Source: Tolypothrix campylonemoides VB511288 (GTDB lineage Bacteria; Cyanobacteriota; Cyanobacteriia; Cyanobacteriales; Nostocaceae). Taken from it: a DNA stretch of 64,000 bases. Where the stretch lies: NCBI GenBank assembly GCA_000828075.3, contig JXCB02000023.1:885468-949467 (forward strand), read 5' to 3'. The notes under the pieces were generated by a model. It had not been told where the DNA came from. It saw nothing but the letters and a program-made list of their open reading frames with translations, and searched no databases. The translations under genes and the position numbers were made by a program. This document shows, piece after piece, positions 36,640 to 46,692 of the stretch (positions are counted from its first letter, which is position 1; each line of letters begins with the position of its first letter).

Positions 36640-37893
36640 CTATGTCTTTTGAATTCTAGGGAAAACATGACGTGTAGCCCACAATGTAAACAGAGGCAAG
36701 AAGATCAGGTGGACTAATAAGACAGATGTTGCTACCCCAATAATTTGCCCGTGAACTCCTATGAAGATTGCAATTGTAAATATTACAGTAAATATAATAT
36801 TCCAGCGCAGGTCTAGGTAAGGTTTACCAACAGCTACTAGCAACTGGGATGCTGCATCTGCAAAAGGTCGTGGAATTGCCGATAAACAAATCAGTATCAC
36901 AATTGGAATCGCAGGTGTCCACTTCTGACCAAAAACAATTGGTACGTAAAAATGAGCCAAACTAGCTTGAAGGATAACAAAAGGAACAATGGTAATACTA
37001 ATTGTTTTTAGACTGTTTAAGTAGGTTCTCTTGAATTCAGACGCTTGGGAACGAACGGCACACAAATGAGGTAAAATTGCTGAATTAATAGCATTGATAA
37101 AGCTTAAACTAATTCCTAATCCCGCGTTGAAACCAAAGAAATATATTCCTAATTCTTTAATTCCTACAAAACGACCAACTAGTAAATAATCTAAATTGTT
37201 CCTTAAGGTTCTTAATAAGGAAACACCAAGAATATTTTTACCAAAATTTAGAATTTGGCTCCAATTTCTTGTGGTAAATCCTGAACCTAGCCGCCAACTA
37301 TGACCCTTGTAGTACACTAAAGCCTCTACAGGTGCTATGAAAACTCCGGGCAAGACAAACACCCATACACCCATACCCATAACAGCTAATCCTGCAGATA
37401 GTATGCTAGTCGTAATATTTAGACTTGTGTCAGTGATAGCTATAATTTTTAAACGGTTTTCTCTTTGTATCAGAGTTTTTTGGACAACCGATATAGGCCA
37501 AATTAAATAAGCAATTCCTGATATAATAATTGGCAAAATAATATCATTAGTTTGATAGAACCAAGCAATAGGGAAAGCCGCAAGGCTTTGAAGAACAAAC
37601 AAACCGCAAAAAACCACCCAGTTTAACCAATAAGCTGAGTTACATATAGGCTCTAATTCTTCTTCTTCAGTCTGAATAATTTTTGCGCCTATACCTATGT
37701 CTGAAAATGTGATGCCAAACTCACGAACTGTCATCACAATTGCTCCCAGTCCATAGTCCTGGGAGGTTAAATATCGCGCACCGATGACAACTAAGCCTAA
37801 GCGCAAAACTCTGTAGATTATCTCTGAAATAGTTAGCCAGCCAACATTGCGAACGAATTGGCTGGAGAGTTTTTTCTTAATAAAGGTTATCAC
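36640..37893 (-). CDS. Wzx-like polysaccharide flippase (MOP/PST family)
   Basis: An integral membrane protein of 417 residues with about 12 hydrophobic helices and the family N-terminus (SSQFVRNVGWLTISEIIYRVLRLGLVVIGARYLTSQDYG). It flips undecaprenyl-linked polysaccharide repeat units across the inner membrane for polymerisation. Position between the Wzc-like and GT2 genes fits this. It is about 50-60 residues shorter than many PST proteins. Confidence 0.87.
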   Translation of the reverse strand: MITFIKKKLSSQFVRNVGWLTISEIIYRVLRLGLVVIGARYLTSQDYGLGAIVMTVREFGITFSDIGIGAKIIQTEEEELEPICNSAYWLNWVVFCGLFVLQSLAAFPIAWFYQTNDIILPIIISGIAYLIWPISVVQKTLIQRENRLKIIAITDTSLNITTSILSAGLAVMGMGVWVFVLPGVFIAPVEALVYYKGHSWRLGSGFTTRNWSQILNFGKNILGVSLLRTLRNNLDYLLVGRFVGIKELGIYFFGFNAGLGISLSFINAINSAILPHLCAVRSQASEFKRTYLNSLKTISITIVPFVILQASLAHFYVPIVFGQKWTPAIPIVILICLSAIPRPFADAASQLLVAVGKPYLDLRWNIIFTVIFTIAIFIGVHGQIIGVATSVLLVHLIFLPLFTLWATRHVFPRIQKT

Positions 37894-38070
37894 GGGATTA
37901 ATTGAACTCCCTACTATTCTTTAAAAGAACAAAAAGTAACATTTTCGTCACTGTTTGCTACTATACCAGTCCTCAATGATTTCTGAAAATCTTTCTTTTT
38001 GCTCTTTTTGCTGTTTTTGCTCTTCGTGGTTTGTACCCAAATTTTGATGAAGGAATGAGAATTGCTATAG

Positions 38071-40413
38071 CTACCGCTCAATGGTATCAGCTACTATACC
38101 TAATAGTGAAGCCCGAGCAGCTTTCAATTCTTCCAACGCTTGTTGCAAGCAAGGACGAACTGTTTTACCTAGTCCTGCAACCATCAAAACTCCATCTACA
38201 CGATTTGCTAGGATGCTTGTGTCTAAAAGTCCCATGATATGCGGTGCATCATAGATAACCAAATCATAGTTTGTATGAGTTCGCTCGACAAAATTCTCCA
38301 TTCTTTGAGAAGAAAATAGTTTTGTAGGATTTTCTGGCGTCTCACCAGCAGTCACGACAAAAAGATTTTCTTCTCTAAATGCTTGTGCAACAACCTCACT
38401 AAAATCTATACCTTGGGAAAGTACTTCGCTCAGTCCTTTAGTATTGACTAAACCGATTGCATAATGTACCTGGGGATGACGTAAATTGGCGTCTACCAAT
38501 AACACTTTCTGACCTGCTTGAGCAGCTATCTTTGCTAAATTCGCTGCTACTGTAGACTTACCATCTCCACTTGCCGCTGATGTGACTACTATTGAGCGGA
38601 TAGAAGCCTGAGACCTGAGAGAGTGTATCCTGTTATAAAGAGAGCAAAAAGCTTCTGTAAAAGCAGTTGTTTTATAATCTTGAGTTTTTGCTTTTACAGT
38701 TGGCAAAAATCGATATTTGCCTTTTTGATGTGCAGAAGCTAATTCTTTATCAGTTTTAGAGATAAGGTGTTTGACTTCTTTATAATAAGGAATAACCCCA
38801 AGAATTGGCGTTTTGGTGGCACGTTTCACTTCCTCAGGATCATGAAAGACGTTTTGCCAATTCTCAAGCATGAAAGCAGCTAGAGTTCCTAAGAGTAAAC
38901 CTGCAACTGCTCCCAAAGCAATGTTGCGCTCACTATTTAATCCTAGTGGTACGAGTTCACCCATTTTGTTTCGTGGAAGTGTCGCTGGCATAATCAGTTC
39001 CCAGGGGACATCCTGTTGAGCAGCGTCTATTCGCAGTGCTTCTTGCTTGGCTAAAAGTTGGTTGAGGGTGTCGTTAGAAACTTGCAACTCTCTTTGCAAA
39101 TTGGTGTACTGACGTGAAAGGGCTGGATATTGCTTAATTTGTTGATTAACCTCCTGTGTTGCTTTCTTATTAGCTTGGAGGCTCGTTTCTAACAACTGAA
39201 TTTGGTTAGCGCTATCAGCTAGTTGTTTGATCAGGTCACGTCGAACTGAGTTTTGATAAACTCCTACTTGGGAATTAGGCGCGGTAGGGGAAGCTTTGCT
39301 TCCTAATGCTAGTTTTGCTTCTTGCTGCACTAAAGGTAGCAGCTTCTGTCGTTGTTCGCGCAAATTCACCATTATTGGGTTGTTTTCAGTCACACGAGCT
39401 GACTCTATGGCAATTCTTGTTTCTAGCTCTCGCAAACGGCTAAGTGTTTGCTGATACTGCGGTGATTCACTCAAAGCTGATGCTGCGATCGCTGTATTTT
39501 CTGACATTGCCAACTGCTTTTGCAAAGAAGCAGAAAGTGACTTCAACTCAGCCAGCCTTCGCTCGGCTTCTATGCGCTGTGTTTTGAGTTGATCAGCTCT
39601 TATGAGTAGTTGTTGTCCTTGAAGTTCTGGGTTGAACATACTCTGCTTCTGCTGAAACACTTGCATTTGTCCTTGAAGTGTATTCACCCGCAGCCGCATT
39701 TTGGGAATCTGCTGCTCAACGAATTTTATTCCTTGGCGTAAGTTCGTTTGCTGCTGTTCTTTACTGTAGTTTTGATATGCTTGTGATACCCGCTCCAAGA
39801 CAAACTCGATTTTTTTCGGATCGGATTCTCGATAGCGAACCTCTATGACTCTTGATAGCTCCTTACCTTTGCCTATGCGGCTGATATGCAGCGTGCCTAC
39901 TTGCTCCGGAGACGCTTTGCCAGACGCATCACTAGCAACAAGCTGGTCATAATTAATATCTGGATATCGGTTTTTCAGGTCTTCAACAACTGGACTTATC
40001 AGCTTTGGACTCTTCAAAACCTCGACCAAAGCCTGATAATCCAATTCTGTTTTATTGGATTTGGTGATTTCGTTGACACTTTGCTTCAGTGTTTCCGACA
40101 GTAAAACCAGTAACTCACTATCGGTACTTTTTAGAGGTTCAACTAATATCTGAAACTTGCCTTCATATTTTGGAGTTCGAGTTGCGGAGAAAGCAACAGC
40201 CACCGTCGTGAGAATAACTGTTGTACTAGCAATCAAACCTATCCGACGACGTAAAACAGAGAAAATCTGATTTAAACCCGTACCTTCTTCTTCGCTTTCT
40301 GGTCTTCTCCAGAACAAATACGGTTCCCTCAGTACAGCGTTGGGATTTTTCAGTTGCTGCAAGCTTTGTTCCTTAGTTGGCATCTGCTTCCCATTCAAGT
40401 CTGTTGAATACAT
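38071..40413 (-). CDS. Wzc-like polysaccharide co-polymerase / BY-kinase
   Basis: A 780-residue inner-membrane protein that controls polysaccharide chain length and export. It has a Wzz domain with the first membrane helix near residues 58-78, a long periplasmic coiled coil (about 190-470) and a second helix near 500-520. The cytoplasmic ATPase domain has Walker A SAASGDGKST (about 610-619), Walker A' LLVDANLRHP and Walker B VIYDAPH. It ends at LLGIVADTIER, without the C-terminal tyrosine cluster used for autophosphorylation in Wzc, so kinase regulation may differ. It heads the leftward EPS group (Wzc, Wzx, GT2). Confidence 0.9.
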   Translation of the reverse strand: MYSTDLNGKQMPTKEQSLQQLKNPNAVLREPYLFWRRPESEEEGTGLNQIFSVLRRRIGLIASTTVILTTVAVAFSATRTPKYEGKFQILVEPLKSTDSELLVLLSETLKQSVNEITKSNKTELDYQALVEVLKSPKLISPVVEDLKNRYPDINYDQLVASDASGKASPEQVGTLHISRIGKGKELSRVIEVRYRESDPKKIEFVLERVSQAYQNYSKEQQQTNLRQGIKFVEQQIPKMRLRVNTLQGQMQVFQQKQSMFNPELQGQQLLIRADQLKTQRIEAERRLAELKSLSASLQKQLAMSENTAIAASALSESPQYQQTLSRLRELETRIAIESARVTENNPIMVNLREQRQKLLPLVQQEAKLALGSKASPTAPNSQVGVYQNSVRRDLIKQLADSANQIQLLETSLQANKKATQEVNQQIKQYPALSRQYTNLQRELQVSNDTLNQLLAKQEALRIDAAQQDVPWELIMPATLPRNKMGELVPLGLNSERNIALGAVAGLLLGTLAAFMLENWQNVFHDPEEVKRATKTPILGVIPYYKEVKHLISKTDKELASAHQKGKYRFLPTVKAKTQDYKTTAFTEAFCSLYNRIHSLRSQASIRSIVVTSAASGDGKSTVAANLAKIAAQAGQKVLLVDANLRHPQVHYAIGLVNTKGLSEVLSQGIDFSEVVAQAFREENLFVVTAGETPENPTKLFSSQRMENFVERTHTNYDLVIYDAPHIMGLLDTSILANRVDGVLMVAGLGKTVRPCLQQALEELKAARASLLGIVADTIER

Positions 40414-40942
40414 GATTGTGTCAATCTATTTCCTAGATGCTGATTTTTGCCAACTTGGCATAAAAATAATCGGGATAACTATCTGTATGTGGTGTTGCGT
40501 TTGCTAGAACGTACGGTGTTTTGAGGATAGTACAGCTAATACCCAGCAAAATGCGGTTATAAAGGCTGTTATAAACTCTGTACTCGAAATTTCTATAGAT
40601 TATGTTAGTTCTACTTCGGCAAAGGACTTCCTGCTTCAGGGAAAAATCATACCAGATTTCTGCTAACTTTCGATACCCCCAACATATCTTGATACGCATA
40701 GCATACGCTCTTCTTTACATAAAATTCATAAAAGTCATCTTACTAATGAAGGTTGAGTAAAGTCAAAAATTAGCGGATAATACAAAATTCTTTCTTTGGA
40801 CATATCTGTGTGAGATATTAGATGAGATAATCTTTCTACGGTGGGTTTTTTTAGATCCTAAATTCAATCTAAAAAGCACTTTTTCTACCTGGAGAGTTTT
40901 CTTTGTACAACGGTTAGCTATTGGAATGAATATAGAGTTGTC
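40414..40942. promoter_or_regulatory. Divergent control region of the two EPS operons
   Basis: A 529-bp gap between the Wzc-like gene (leftward) and the Wzy-like gene (rightward). It is AT-rich with no credible gene. Promoters of both polysaccharide operons must lie here; I did not find a clear regulator site. Confidence 0.55.
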
Positions 40943-42274
40943 ATGCACGCACTATCAAGGATAACCGAAAAGGTTTTTGTTGTATTTACTCTTTTTGTTT
41001 CTACAACTGCCTTGATACCTATTCTTTTAGAAAAGGACGATGCTGCGGCTATAAGCCAAGACCCGTACACTCCAATCCTTTTTCTCGGAATCTACATAGT
41101 CACACTCCTCCTGATTATTCAAAGGTGGAAGAGTTTTGTGCGCATTGCACAGAAGAACATTTGGATCTGGCTACTGGTGGGAATTGTCATCGCATCAGTA
41201 TTATGGTCAGTCGCACCGGACATTACACAAAGGCGTAGCTTTCTTCTGTTAGGGACAACCCTGTTTGGGGTATACCTAGCTATGCGCTACACCTTGAGAG
41301 AACAACTACAGTTATTAGCTTGGGTATGCGGCATAGTCATAATACTGAGCATTTTGTTTGCTATAGCACTACCATCTTATGGTTTGATGACCTTTCAGGA
41401 AGGAGGTGCTCACGCGGGAGCTTGGCGAGGTGTCATAACGCATAAAAACACCTTCGGTCGTTTGATGAACTTAAGTGCGGTAGTCTTTCTACTACTCGCG
41501 ATTAGCAACCCTATGGTTCACCGTAAACACCGTTGGGTTATGTGGGCTGGTTTTGTTCTATCAGTAGCTTCAATCCTACTTTCAACTTCAAAAACAGCCC
41601 TAGTTGTTTTTCTGACTATGATGCTGCTTTTGCCATTGTACAGGGCTTTGCGAGGTAAATATACCAAGGTAGTCCCTTTTATCATTGCTATGGTACTTGT
41701 GGGAGGAAGTACGTCTACATTACTGATAGATAATTTGCCATTTATAGCGACTGCATTGGGTAAGGATTTGACTCTTACAGGACGCACAGATATATGGGAA
41801 GCTATGCTCGAAATCATCTCGCAAAGTCCCTTATTTGGCTATGGATTTAATGCCTTTTGGCTAGACTGGGATAGTGAAGTTACAGCTTACGTTTGGAAGC
41901 GGCTTCAGTGGGAATCTCCTAACGCTCATAATGGCTTGATGGATTTGTTAGCGGAATTGGGTCTGTTAGGATTAATAGCCTTTTTGATAAGCTATGTGAG
42001 CGCTTGCATACGAGGAGTCATTTGCTTACGGATGACTAGAACAGCAGAGGGGCTATGGCCATTAATGTATTTGTCATTTTTATTGATGTACAACATCACA
42101 GAAAGCTCTCTTTTATCAACTAATAGCATCTTTTGGATATTATACGTATCAATAATTTTTTCAATGGCATTTGAGCAAGAACAAGCAAAACTGTATAGGT
42201 ATGCTGGTTCTTATGGTGACGAAGAATGGATTGAGGGAGAAGCATCGAATCAGCAAAATTTTGAGTTGAGGTGA
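40943..42274 (+). CDS. Wzy/O-antigen ligase-family polysaccharide polymerase
   Basis: A polytopic membrane protein of 443 residues (about 10-12 helices). The Wzy_C/O-antigen ligase signature has a periplasmic loop with GRTDIWEAMLEIISQSPLFGYGFNAFW, followed by SPNAHNGLMDLLAELGLLGL with the conserved His (about 330-350). In a cluster with Wzx and Wzc, the likely job is polymerising repeat units rather than lipid A ligation. The next gene starts 4 bp after its stop. Confidence 0.87.
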   Translation: MHALSRITEKVFVVFTLFVSTTALIPILLEKDDAAAISQDPYTPILFLGIYIVTLLLIIQRWKSFVRIAQKNIWIWLLVGIVIASVLWSVAPDITQRRSFLLLGTTLFGVYLAMRYTLREQLQLLAWVCGIVIILSILFAIALPSYGLMTFQEGGAHAGAWRGVITHKNTFGRLMNLSAVVFLLLAISNPMVHRKHRWVMWAGFVLSVASILLSTSKTALVVFLTMMLLLPLYRALRGKYTKVVPFIIAMVLVGGSTSTLLIDNLPFIATALGKDLTLTGRTDIWEAMLEIISQSPLFGYGFNAFWLDWDSEVTAYVWKRLQWESPNAHNGLMDLLAELGLLGLIAFLISYVSACIRGVICLRMTRTAEGLWPLMYLSFLLMYNITESSLLSTNSIFWILYVSIIFSMAFEQEQAKLYRYAGSYGDEEWIEGEASNQQNFELR

Positions 42275-42278
42275 GAGG

Positions 42279-43205
42279 ATGTTAATTTCTGTGTGCGTGG
42301 CAACTTATCAACGTCCTGAAGGATTAAGACGCTTGCTTGATGGACTCAATAAACTCACTTTTAGTAAGTGTGAAACTCCAAATGTGGAGGTGATTATTGT
42401 TGATAATAACTCAACTGGTTCTGCTAGCTCAGTTTACTATGAAAAAGTGAACGATTTCAAATGGTCGCTGAAATACTGCATTGAACCGATTCGTGGTATT
42501 TCCTACGCTCGGAATAGAGCGATCGCCTCTGTGAGCAAACAAGCAAATTTTGTCGCTTTCATAGACGATGACGAAGTTCCCGAACCATCTTGGCTGGATG
42601 AGCTTTTATTTGTTCTGCAAAAGTATAATGCAGATGTCGTAACTGGACCTGTTTTACCCCACTTTGTTGACGAAGATGTCCCGGATTGGGTTGTCAAAGG
42701 GAAGTTCTTTGAGCCGAACCGTTACCCTACAGGTACTCTGCGGCATGTTGCGTTTACCAACAATGCCCTTGCCCGCTTTGAGGTTTTGAGCAAAATAGAT
42801 AAAATTTTTGACGAACGTTTCGCTCTCACTGGTGGAGAAGATTCCCACCTTTTCATGCGCCTTTACCATATGGGGTATAAAATTGTGTGGGCAGACGATG
42901 CTTTAGTCCATGAATGGATACCTAAAAATCGCACTAACATAAAATGGGTTTTGCGACGGGGTTATCGCACTTGGAGTACCCACAGCTTTTGTGAAAAAGA
43001 GTTTGAGCCTTCAATTCAAGTGCAAAGCATACGTATGGCAAAGGGGAGTGGACTGATTCTTTACGGAATCCTTTTGCTATTGTCGATTATCTGGAGCCGT
43101 CATATGTTTATCAAAGCTCTGCTACACATATGCAGGGGAGCAGGCACTTTTTCAGGTTTACTTGGAAGGCAGTACCAAGAATACAAAACTGTTGACAGTG
43201 TTTAA
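42279..43205 (+). CDS. Glycosyltransferase family 2
   Basis: A 308-residue GT-A enzyme: ISVCVATYQRPEGLRRLLDGL, the nucleotide-binding IIVDNNSTGS, RGISYARNRAI, and the DxD-type AFIDDDEVPEPSWL. ALTGGEDSHLFMRLY supplies the ED acceptor/base motif near residue 190. A short hydrophobic segment (about 255-275) near the C-terminus may attach it to the membrane. GAGG lies just upstream of the ATG. It is tightly coupled to the polymerase gene. Confidence 0.9.
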   Translation: MLISVCVATYQRPEGLRRLLDGLNKLTFSKCETPNVEVIIVDNNSTGSASSVYYEKVNDFKWSLKYCIEPIRGISYARNRAIASVSKQANFVAFIDDDEVPEPSWLDELLFVLQKYNADVVTGPVLPHFVDEDVPDWVVKGKFFEPNRYPTGTLRHVAFTNNALARFEVLSKIDKIFDERFALTGGEDSHLFMRLYHMGYKIVWADDALVHEWIPKNRTNIKWVLRRGYRTWSTHSFCEKEFEPSIQVQSIRMAKGSGLILYGILLLLSIIWSRHMFIKALLHICRGAGTFSGLLGRQYQEYKTVDSV

Positions 43206-43244
43206 TATGTAACTTTAATCGCTTTAGAATGAAAACTCCTAAAA

Positions 43245-44276
43245 ATGATACATATGAATAACCATTCCCCTGTGACTTTACAAATCAGTTTAGCACCGAC
43301 TGATTTGCCTCATGCAATCCACATTCTACCGCATCAGCTTCGGCAGTTAGCAGGACAGGTTGATGAAGTTTTACTGATCTTGGATCTGCATCGTAGCCGG
43401 GGACGTTTTTCTGAGGGGTGGGATGAAAGGCTCCCCAAGCTGCGCCAACTTATTGATGAATATCGTGCCAAATACTCTAACGTATATTTGCAAGAAGTAG
43501 ATTACTCTCCTGAGGTTATGGCTCAGGTTGGGTCTATGTTTTTTAACACAAAGTCAGTTCCAACTAAAGACTGTCGGGGTGGTCCATTCTATTCATATTT
43601 CTTTGGATTATATGCTGCCAAACATAACTATGTCTTCCATATCGATTCTGATCTCATGTTTGGTGGTGGTTCTTGTACCTGGGTTGCTGAGGCAATTGAA
43701 CTGTTAACTCAACGGAGTGATATCTTGATTTGTAGTCCACTACCTGGAGCGCCAACTTCTGATGGTAAATTAAAGTCCCAGACTGCCGAAAGAGAAGCAT
43801 TAAATTCTTTAGCTTATAGGTTTTCCAATTTCAGTTCTCGGCTATTTCTTATAGACAAGCAACGTTTTACCTCAAAAATTAAACAGCTACACTTAAAAGC
43901 TCCTTCTTTCCGCAATCTCCTCAAAGCTTGGATTGAGAAGAATCCACCTTACGAATTGCCAGAAATCCTTTTTACCCAAGCAATGAAAAGACACTCAATG
44001 TTGCGTATTGACTTTTTGGGTCAAGAGCCTGGACTATGGTCTATTCATCCTCCTTACCGTTCAAAGCTATTCTATGAGAAACTTCCCCAAATCATTGAGC
44101 AAGTCGAGTCTGGCAATATTCCTGAAGCTCAGCGTGGAGATTACGATGTTAATGACAGTTTAGTAGATTGGACAGAGGTTCGCATAGCTTTACAAGAAAA
44201 ATACTGGTGGAGGAGATTGAGAAATAAAGTTTTTCAAAATTCGCCCTTCCCTAGGACTGATAAGAAATTTAGCTGA
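43245..44276 (+). CDS. Putative GT-A glycosyltransferase, unassigned family
   Basis: A 343-residue soluble protein. The region around YVFHIDSDLMFGGGS (about residues 128-142) has the DxD motif of nucleotide-sugar GT-A enzymes, and VDEVLLILDLHRSRG (about 39-53) looks like a Rossmann-type start. I could not match it to a named GT family with certainty. The later WYERLPQIIEQV-like helices are seen in other EPS cluster proteins of unknown role. Its tight position in the operon (39 bp after one GT, 29 bp before another) supports a sugar-transfer role. Confidence 0.6.
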   Translation: MIHMNNHSPVTLQISLAPTDLPHAIHILPHQLRQLAGQVDEVLLILDLHRSRGRFSEGWDERLPKLRQLIDEYRAKYSNVYLQEVDYSPEVMAQVGSMFFNTKSVPTKDCRGGPFYSYFFGLYAAKHNYVFHIDSDLMFGGGSCTWVAEAIELLTQRSDILICSPLPGAPTSDGKLKSQTAEREALNSLAYRFSNFSSRLFLIDKQRFTSKIKQLHLKAPSFRNLLKAWIEKNPPYELPEILFTQAMKRHSMLRIDFLGQEPGLWSIHPPYRSKLFYEKLPQIIEQVESGNIPEAQRGDYDVNDSLVDWTEVRIALQEKYWWRRLRNKVFQNSPFPRTDKKFS

Positions 44277-44305
44277 GATACTAAGCGCCGCCTAAGGGGG
44301 TTGAA

Positions 44306-45199
44306 ATGAAAACATTTGACTTTGCCATTATTACTCCTAGTTATGCACCAGACTTTGAACGATGTCGGCTATTGTCCTGGAGCATTAATCAGTTTGTATC
44401 ACCCACTGTTACTCATTACATCATAGTAGACCGTCGAGATTTACCGCTTTTCCGTCAGCTACAGGGACCGCATACAGAAATTATCACTGTAGAATCCGTA
44501 CTACCTTGGTGGATTCAACGCATACCTTTTTTGAAAAATGGTTGGCTGAGTCTCAAAACTCTTCCGATTCGTAACTGGCTAATCCAACAAATTGTCAAAA
44601 TTGCAGTTGCTCAATATATTGATGCAGATGTTTTGGTGTTTGTTGATTCAGACACTACATTTGTACGCCCTTTCAACCTACAAAGCTTTATCCGTGAAGG
44701 TAAAGTTCGGCTTTTTCGAGAACCGCCGTATCATGTGGAAGCACATTTTCGGGGGCATGAAACTGCGAATAAACTTTTAGGCATATCTGATATAGACTAC
44801 TCAGCACCAGGTTACATTGGCAATGTGATCACCTGGAAACGTGACAATGTTTTTAAGTTGTATCAAAAACTTGAGAGTACTTCTGGAAAAGGCTGGATAG
44901 AGACTCTGGCGAATTCATGGCATCTTTCTGAGTACATACTGTATGGCGTCTTTGTTGACCACTTTTTACAGGAGCAATCAGGGCATTATTACGATGCACA
45001 AAAAATTTCTCATGAATACTGGGTTCCCGAACCTATGTCAGATGAGCAGTTACAAAACTTTTTTGCCACAATTCCTCCTGAATATGTAGCTGTCATGATA
45101 TCGGCTAAAGCAGGGATACCTGTTGAGCGATATCAATCTCTTGTGAAGTCAATAGCTGAAGGTAATGAGCATTTCACCAAAGTCAACAGGTTGAACTGA
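44306..45199 (+). CDS. DUF6492-family putative glycosyltransferase
   Basis: A 297-residue protein with FAIITPSYAPDFERCRLLSWSI at the start and VFVDSDTTFVRPF (about residues 112-124), a DxD motif as in GT-A enzymes. The pattern matches the uncharacterised DUF6492 family found in polysaccharide clusters. A GGGG-containing run precedes the ATG. The downstream GH5 gene starts 16 bp later. Confidence 0.68.
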   Translation: MKTFDFAIITPSYAPDFERCRLLSWSINQFVSPTVTHYIIVDRRDLPLFRQLQGPHTEIITVESVLPWWIQRIPFLKNGWLSLKTLPIRNWLIQQIVKIAVAQYIDADVLVFVDSDTTFVRPFNLQSFIREGKVRLFREPPYHVEAHFRGHETANKLLGISDIDYSAPGYIGNVITWKRDNVFKLYQKLESTSGKGWIETLANSWHLSEYILYGVFVDHFLQEQSGHYYDAQKISHEYWVPEPMSDEQLQNFFATIPPEYVAVMISAKAGIPVERYQSLVKSIAEGNEHFTKVNRLN

Positions 45200-45215
45200 G
45201 AGTAAAGTTTTAACT

Positions 45216-46448
45216 ATGGCTAATATGGCTAAAATTTTCTGCCAGTTGAGATGGAATAAGCTGTGGTGTCGAGCTTTACGAAGATTTCTCAAATATACAG
45301 CACTAGGGTGGGCGCTAGTATTGCTTTCCACAGTTTTTAGCTGCTCTTCGCTGCAGTTCAATCAGCATGATATGTCTACAACTGAAGCTGCTACTACTAT
45401 TGTCCCCCCTTTATCTACTCGCGGTTCTCGAATTGTTGATGCTAAAGGTCGCGTAGTTCTGTTGCGTGGCGTGAACTGGTTTGGTACAGAACTAAGAGAG
45501 CACGTCCCTCATGGGTTGTGGGTTAGAGATTACAAAGATATGCTCGCTCAGATGAAAAGTTTGGGCTATAACGTCATCCGCTTGCCATATTCAATACAAG
45601 CACTGCGTTCTCGTGATATCAATGGTATTAACTTTTACATTGGTGCAAATAAAAATTTACTAGGTAAGACTCCGCTGGAAGCCATGGACATCATTATCCA
45701 GGAGGCACAGCGTCAGGGGTTGTTTATTCTTTTAGACAGTCACCGCCTCATCGACGAGCGCGAATCGGAATTGTGGTATGGTGAGGGCTTTACCGAGAAA
45801 GACTGGATAGACACTTGGGTTCTTTTGGCAAAGCGCTATAAAAATCAAGCCAATGTCATCGGAGCAGACCTGAAGAACGAACCTCATGGTCGTGCTACTT
45901 GGGGAACGGGTAACTTTGCAACTGACTGGCGGCTTGCTGCAGAACGCGCTGGAAACAAAATTCTCAGTGTGAACCCTAATTGGCTGATACTGGTGGAGGG
46001 AATAGAAAAACCCATGCCAGGGGACAAATTGTCAACCCACTGGTGGGGTGGAAATTTAGAGGGTGTCCGCAGATATCCGGTGCGTCTGAAAGTGCCCAGA
46101 AAGCTCGTATACTCTCCTCATGAATACGGCGGTACTTTTCAGTCGTGGTTTTCAGAACGTACATTTCCCAAAAACTTATATCAACGTTGGGAGATTGGAT
46201 TTCACTATATTGCGACTCAAGGTATTGCCCCGATTTGGATTGGTGAATTTGGTGGAAATCAACTAGATCCCAAATCTAAAGAAGGAATTTGGCAGCGGGA
46301 GTTAGTTGATTACATCGATAAGAAAAAGCTTAGCTTTACCTATTGGTGTTGGAATCCTAACAGTGAAGGTACCGGAGGTATTCTAAAAGACGACTGGAAA
46401 AGTATTAATACTGACAAGCAGAAACTTTTGAGTAAGGTGCTGCGTTAA
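45216..46448 (+). CDS. Glycoside hydrolase family 5 (cellulase-like)
   Basis: A secreted 410-residue GH5 (beta/alpha)8 enzyme that hydrolyses beta-linked glycans. The acid/base Glu is E222 in DLKNEPHG and the nucleophile Glu is E344 in PIWIGEFGG, with the conserved Arg (NVIRLPYS) and His (SPHEYGG) also seen. The N-terminus has a hydrophobic helix (about 29-42) ending in TVFSCSS, possibly a lipobox with Cys at residue 43. As the fifth gene of the EPS operon, it may trim or release the exported polymer. Confidence 0.9.
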   Translation: MANMAKIFCQLRWNKLWCRALRRFLKYTALGWALVLLSTVFSCSSLQFNQHDMSTTEAATTIVPPLSTRGSRIVDAKGRVVLLRGVNWFGTELREHVPHGLWVRDYKDMLAQMKSLGYNVIRLPYSIQALRSRDINGINFYIGANKNLLGKTPLEAMDIIIQEAQRQGLFILLDSHRLIDERESELWYGEGFTEKDWIDTWVLLAKRYKNQANVIGADLKNEPHGRATWGTGNFATDWRLAAERAGNKILSVNPNWLILVEGIEKPMPGDKLSTHWWGGNLEGVRRYPVRLKVPRKLVYSPHEYGGTFQSWFSERTFPKNLYQRWEIGFHYIATQGIAPIWIGEFGGNQLDPKSKEGIWQRELVDYIDKKKLSFTYWCWNPNSEGTGGILKDDWKSINTDKQKLLSKVLR

Positions 46449-46692
46449 CCGCTAAGCGATCGGCAGCAACAACAATAAATGTATTTTTTTTAACAGGTTT
46501 TTATATTAACATATATTATATACCTTATATTCGGCTGAAATCGGGCGTTGCTGAATAAGATAATCATGCTAAGAAGTGTAAATTGTTTCTCTAGCTGCGT
46601 AAAACCCTAACTAACCTCGGATAAGTTTACAAGAGTTCAAATTAGAGCCGCCCTATTTCATACTTCCATTATGCAACGCTTAAATTTGAATT

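Noticed and set aside
40433-40699. 88-codon minus-strand frame in the EPS control region
   Set aside because: It has no ribosome site, no domain and unusual composition; it is treated as non-coding.
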